DNA of 52,101 bases from Bacillota bacterium (GTDB lineage Bacteria; Bacillota; Clostridia; Oscillospirales; Ethanoligenentaceae): assembly GCA_023391835.1 (NCBI GenBank), contig JAEWAE010000031.1, positions 1 to 52,101 of the forward strand, in the 5' to 3' direction. This document shows positions 50,560 through 52,101 of the stretch, piece after piece (the stretch's first letter is position 1; each line of letters begins with the position of its first letter). The notes below the pieces were generated by a model. That model searched no databases. It was not told the origin of the DNA and saw only the letters and a program-made list of their open reading frames with translations. Made by a program: the position numbers and the translations under genes.

Positions 50560-52002
50560 TCAGTACGCCTTGCCCCAATACACCATATACTTGGCGGGCT
50601 TGCCGCAGCAAACGCAGTGGTCGGATAGATGCTCCTGCTCGAAGGGGATGTTGCGGGAAGTGACGCCGGCCACTTCGCGCAGCTTATCCTCGCAGGCGCG
50701 GTCGCCGCACCACATGGCCTTGATGAAGCCGGGGCGGTTGGCCGCGGTATCCGTAAACGAGTCGAGGTCGGTGCAGGCATAGGTCATGGCGTTACGCCGG
50801 GCCAGCGCCTTCTCGTAAAGTGCCTGCTGCTCGGTCTCGAGCAGGGCGGGCACCGCAGTCTCCAGATCCTTCAGGGCAACCTCGGTCTTCTCGCGGTTGT
50901 CGCGGCGCACCAGCACGCAGCGGTCGTTCTCAATATCCCGCGGGCCGATTTCCAGCCGCAGCGGCACGCCCTTCATCTCATACTCCGCATATTTCCAGCC
51001 GGGACTGTTGTCGCTGTCATCCACCTTGACGCGGCAAACCTTGGCAAGCCTCTCGGTGACTTCCCTCGCCTTGTCGAGCACACCGGGCTTGTGGGCGGCC
51101 ACGGGCACCACGACCACCTGCACCGGCGCCACCTGAGGCGGCAGCACCAGACCGTTGTCGTCGCCGTGCACCATGATGAGCGCGCCGATAAGACGCGTGG
51201 TCGCGCCCCACGAGGTCTGGTGGGGGTACTGCAGCGTGTTGTCACGCCCGGTGAACTGGATGCCGAAGGCCCGTGCAAAACCGTTGCCGAAATAGTGGGA
51301 GGTGGCGTTCTGCAGCGCCTTGCCGTCGTGCATCAGCGCCTCGATGGAGTATGTGGCCTCCGCACCGGCGAATTTTTCCTTGTCGGTCTTGCGGCCTTTG
51401 ATGACCGGCATAGCCAGCGTCTTTTCGCAGAAATCGGCGTAGATGTTGAGCATCCGCCGGGTCTCCGCCTCCGCCTCCTCGGCGGTCTCGTGCATCGTGT
51501 GGCCTTCCTGCCACAGGAATTCCATCGTGCGCAGGAAGGGACGGGTGGTCTTTTCCCACCGCACCACCGAGCACCACTGATTATAGAGCTTGGGCAGATC
51601 CCGCCAGCTATGGATGATGTGGGAATAGAATTCGCAGAAAAGCGTCTCGCTGGTGGGGCGCACGCACAGACGCTCCTCAAGCTTTTCGCCGCCGCCCTCG
51701 GTCACCCAGGCCACCTCGGGGGCAAAGCCCTCGACGTGCTCTTTTTCTTTATTAAGCAGGCTTTCCGGGATAAACATGGGCAGATATACATTCTCATGCC
51801 CGGTCGCTTTAAACATGGCGTCCAGCGTGTGCTGGATGTTTTCCCAGATCGCGTAGCCGTACGGCCGGATGACCATGCAGCCCCGCACGCTGGAGTAATC
51901 CACCAGCTCGGCCTTTTTGACGATGTCGGTGTACCATTTGGCGAAGTCCACATCCATGGAGGTGATGGCTTCCACCATTTTTTTCTGCGATTTGTCCGCC
52001 AC
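50560..52002 (-). CDS. proS: prolyl-tRNA synthetase (archaeal/eukaryotic type)
   Basis: About 480 residues, the length of the short ProRS type without an editing insertion. Class II motifs are seen: RPTSETLFCEFYSHII and RWEKTTRPFLRTMEFLWQEGHT (motif 2), then an anticodon-binding domain at about 280-385 and a C-terminal zinc-ribbon-like region with DHCVCCGKPAKYMVYWGKAY at the extreme end, a hallmark of this type. It charges tRNA-Pro. The GTG start at 52002 gives the family length; ATG 52020 is an alternative. Any upstream control region lies outside the window. Confidence 0.95.
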   Translation of the reverse strand: MADKSQKKMVEAITSMDVDFAKWYTDIVKKAELVDYSSVRGCMVIRPYGYAIWENIQHTLDAMFKATGHENVYLPMFIPESLLNKEKEHVEGFAPEVAWVTEGGGEKLEERLCVRPTSETLFCEFYSHIIHSWRDLPKLYNQWCSVVRWEKTTRPFLRTMEFLWQEGHTMHETAEEAEAETRRMLNIYADFCEKTLAMPVIKGRKTDKEKFAGAEATYSIEALMHDGKALQNATSHYFGNGFARAFGIQFTGRDNTLQYPHQTSWGATTRLIGALIMVHGDDNGLVLPPQVAPVQVVVVPVAAHKPGVLDKAREVTERLAKVCRVKVDDSDNSPGWKYAEYEMKGVPLRLEIGPRDIENDRCVLVRRDNREKTEVALKDLETAVPALLETEQQALYEKALARRNAMTYACTDLDSFTDTAANRPGFIKAMWCGDRACEDKLREVAGVTSRNIPFEQEHLSDHCVCCGKPAKYMVYWGKAY

Positions 52003-52101
52003 TGCGCTTCCGCCTTTCATCCCCGGCACCCGCCCGGCGGGGCCGCGGTTTTAATCCGTCCGCGCGCCGGCCGGACGCGCGGGCGGGCGTTTCCGATAAA
52101 A

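Noticed and set aside
52030..52101. Possible T-box or other leader before proS
   Set aside because: Only about 70 GC-rich bases are visible before the window ends, and no specifier or antiterminator signature can be recognised.

Overview
This window carries core chromosomal genes of a high-GC, spore-forming member of the Clostridia. That placement is inferred from a gpr-spoIIP sporulation pair beside rpsT, a Firmicutes-type S10-to-L17 ribosomal cluster that includes a KOW-domain gene between map and infA, and a fab/acc gene cluster. An affinity to the Oscillospirales/Ruminococcaceae is plausible from GC content and gene order but is not proven here. I see no insertion sequences, phage genes, CRISPR arrays, tRNAs or rRNAs.

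Layout. (1) 1-6.1 kb: a low-complexity lipoprotein, a CrtO-like acyltransferase, a Fur-family regulator with a PerR/Fur-like operator, spoIIP, gpr, rpsT and a 50-residue membrane protein with its own promoter and terminator. (2) 6.1-14.7 kb: type II fatty acid synthesis. fabH-fabG-fabF-accB-fabZ-accC-accD-accA run leftward, acpP follows under its own promoter, and fabD is divergent. No enoyl-ACP reductase is present. (3) 14.8-23.3 kb: aromatic amino acid synthesis on the plus strand: aroE-aroK, then a promoter, a 32-codon leader peptide rich in Tyr and Phe, a terminator, and aroF-tyrA-aroB-(small membrane gene)-aroA-aroC-pheA. No 3-dehydroquinate dehydratase is present. (4) 23.3-31.1 kb: a flavin-based extracellular electron transfer (EET) locus. 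ndh2-dmkB-dmkA-eetA-eetB-lipoprotein run leftward, and a divergent ApbE-type flavin transferase lipoprotein lies opposite, followed by a Crp/Fnr regulator. (5) 31.3-33.4 kb: a large SPFH/flotillin-like protein with repeated N-terminal modules. (6) 33.7-49.5 kb: the complete S10-spc-alpha cluster on the minus strand, rpsJ to rplQ, with secY, adk, map, infA and rpoA. (7) 49.6-52.1 kb: a YitT-family membrane protein and proS.

How it works together. The EET block encodes a membrane NADH dehydrogenase, enzymes for a demethylmenaquinone-like carrier, the EetA/EetB membrane proteins, a flavin transferase and an exported lipoprotein, which together could move electrons from NADH to an extracytoplasmic flavin. 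The aromatic block appears to be controlled by classical ribosome-stalling attenuation: the leader has nine Tyr/Phe codons, and mutually exclusive antiterminator and terminator hairpins can be drawn. The ribosomal cluster has a long leader that also contains an intrinsic-terminator-like hairpin, suggesting attenuation there too.

Many starts are TTG or GTG. Where a Shine-Dalgarno sequence decides between candidates, the better-spaced codon was chosen and this is stated.
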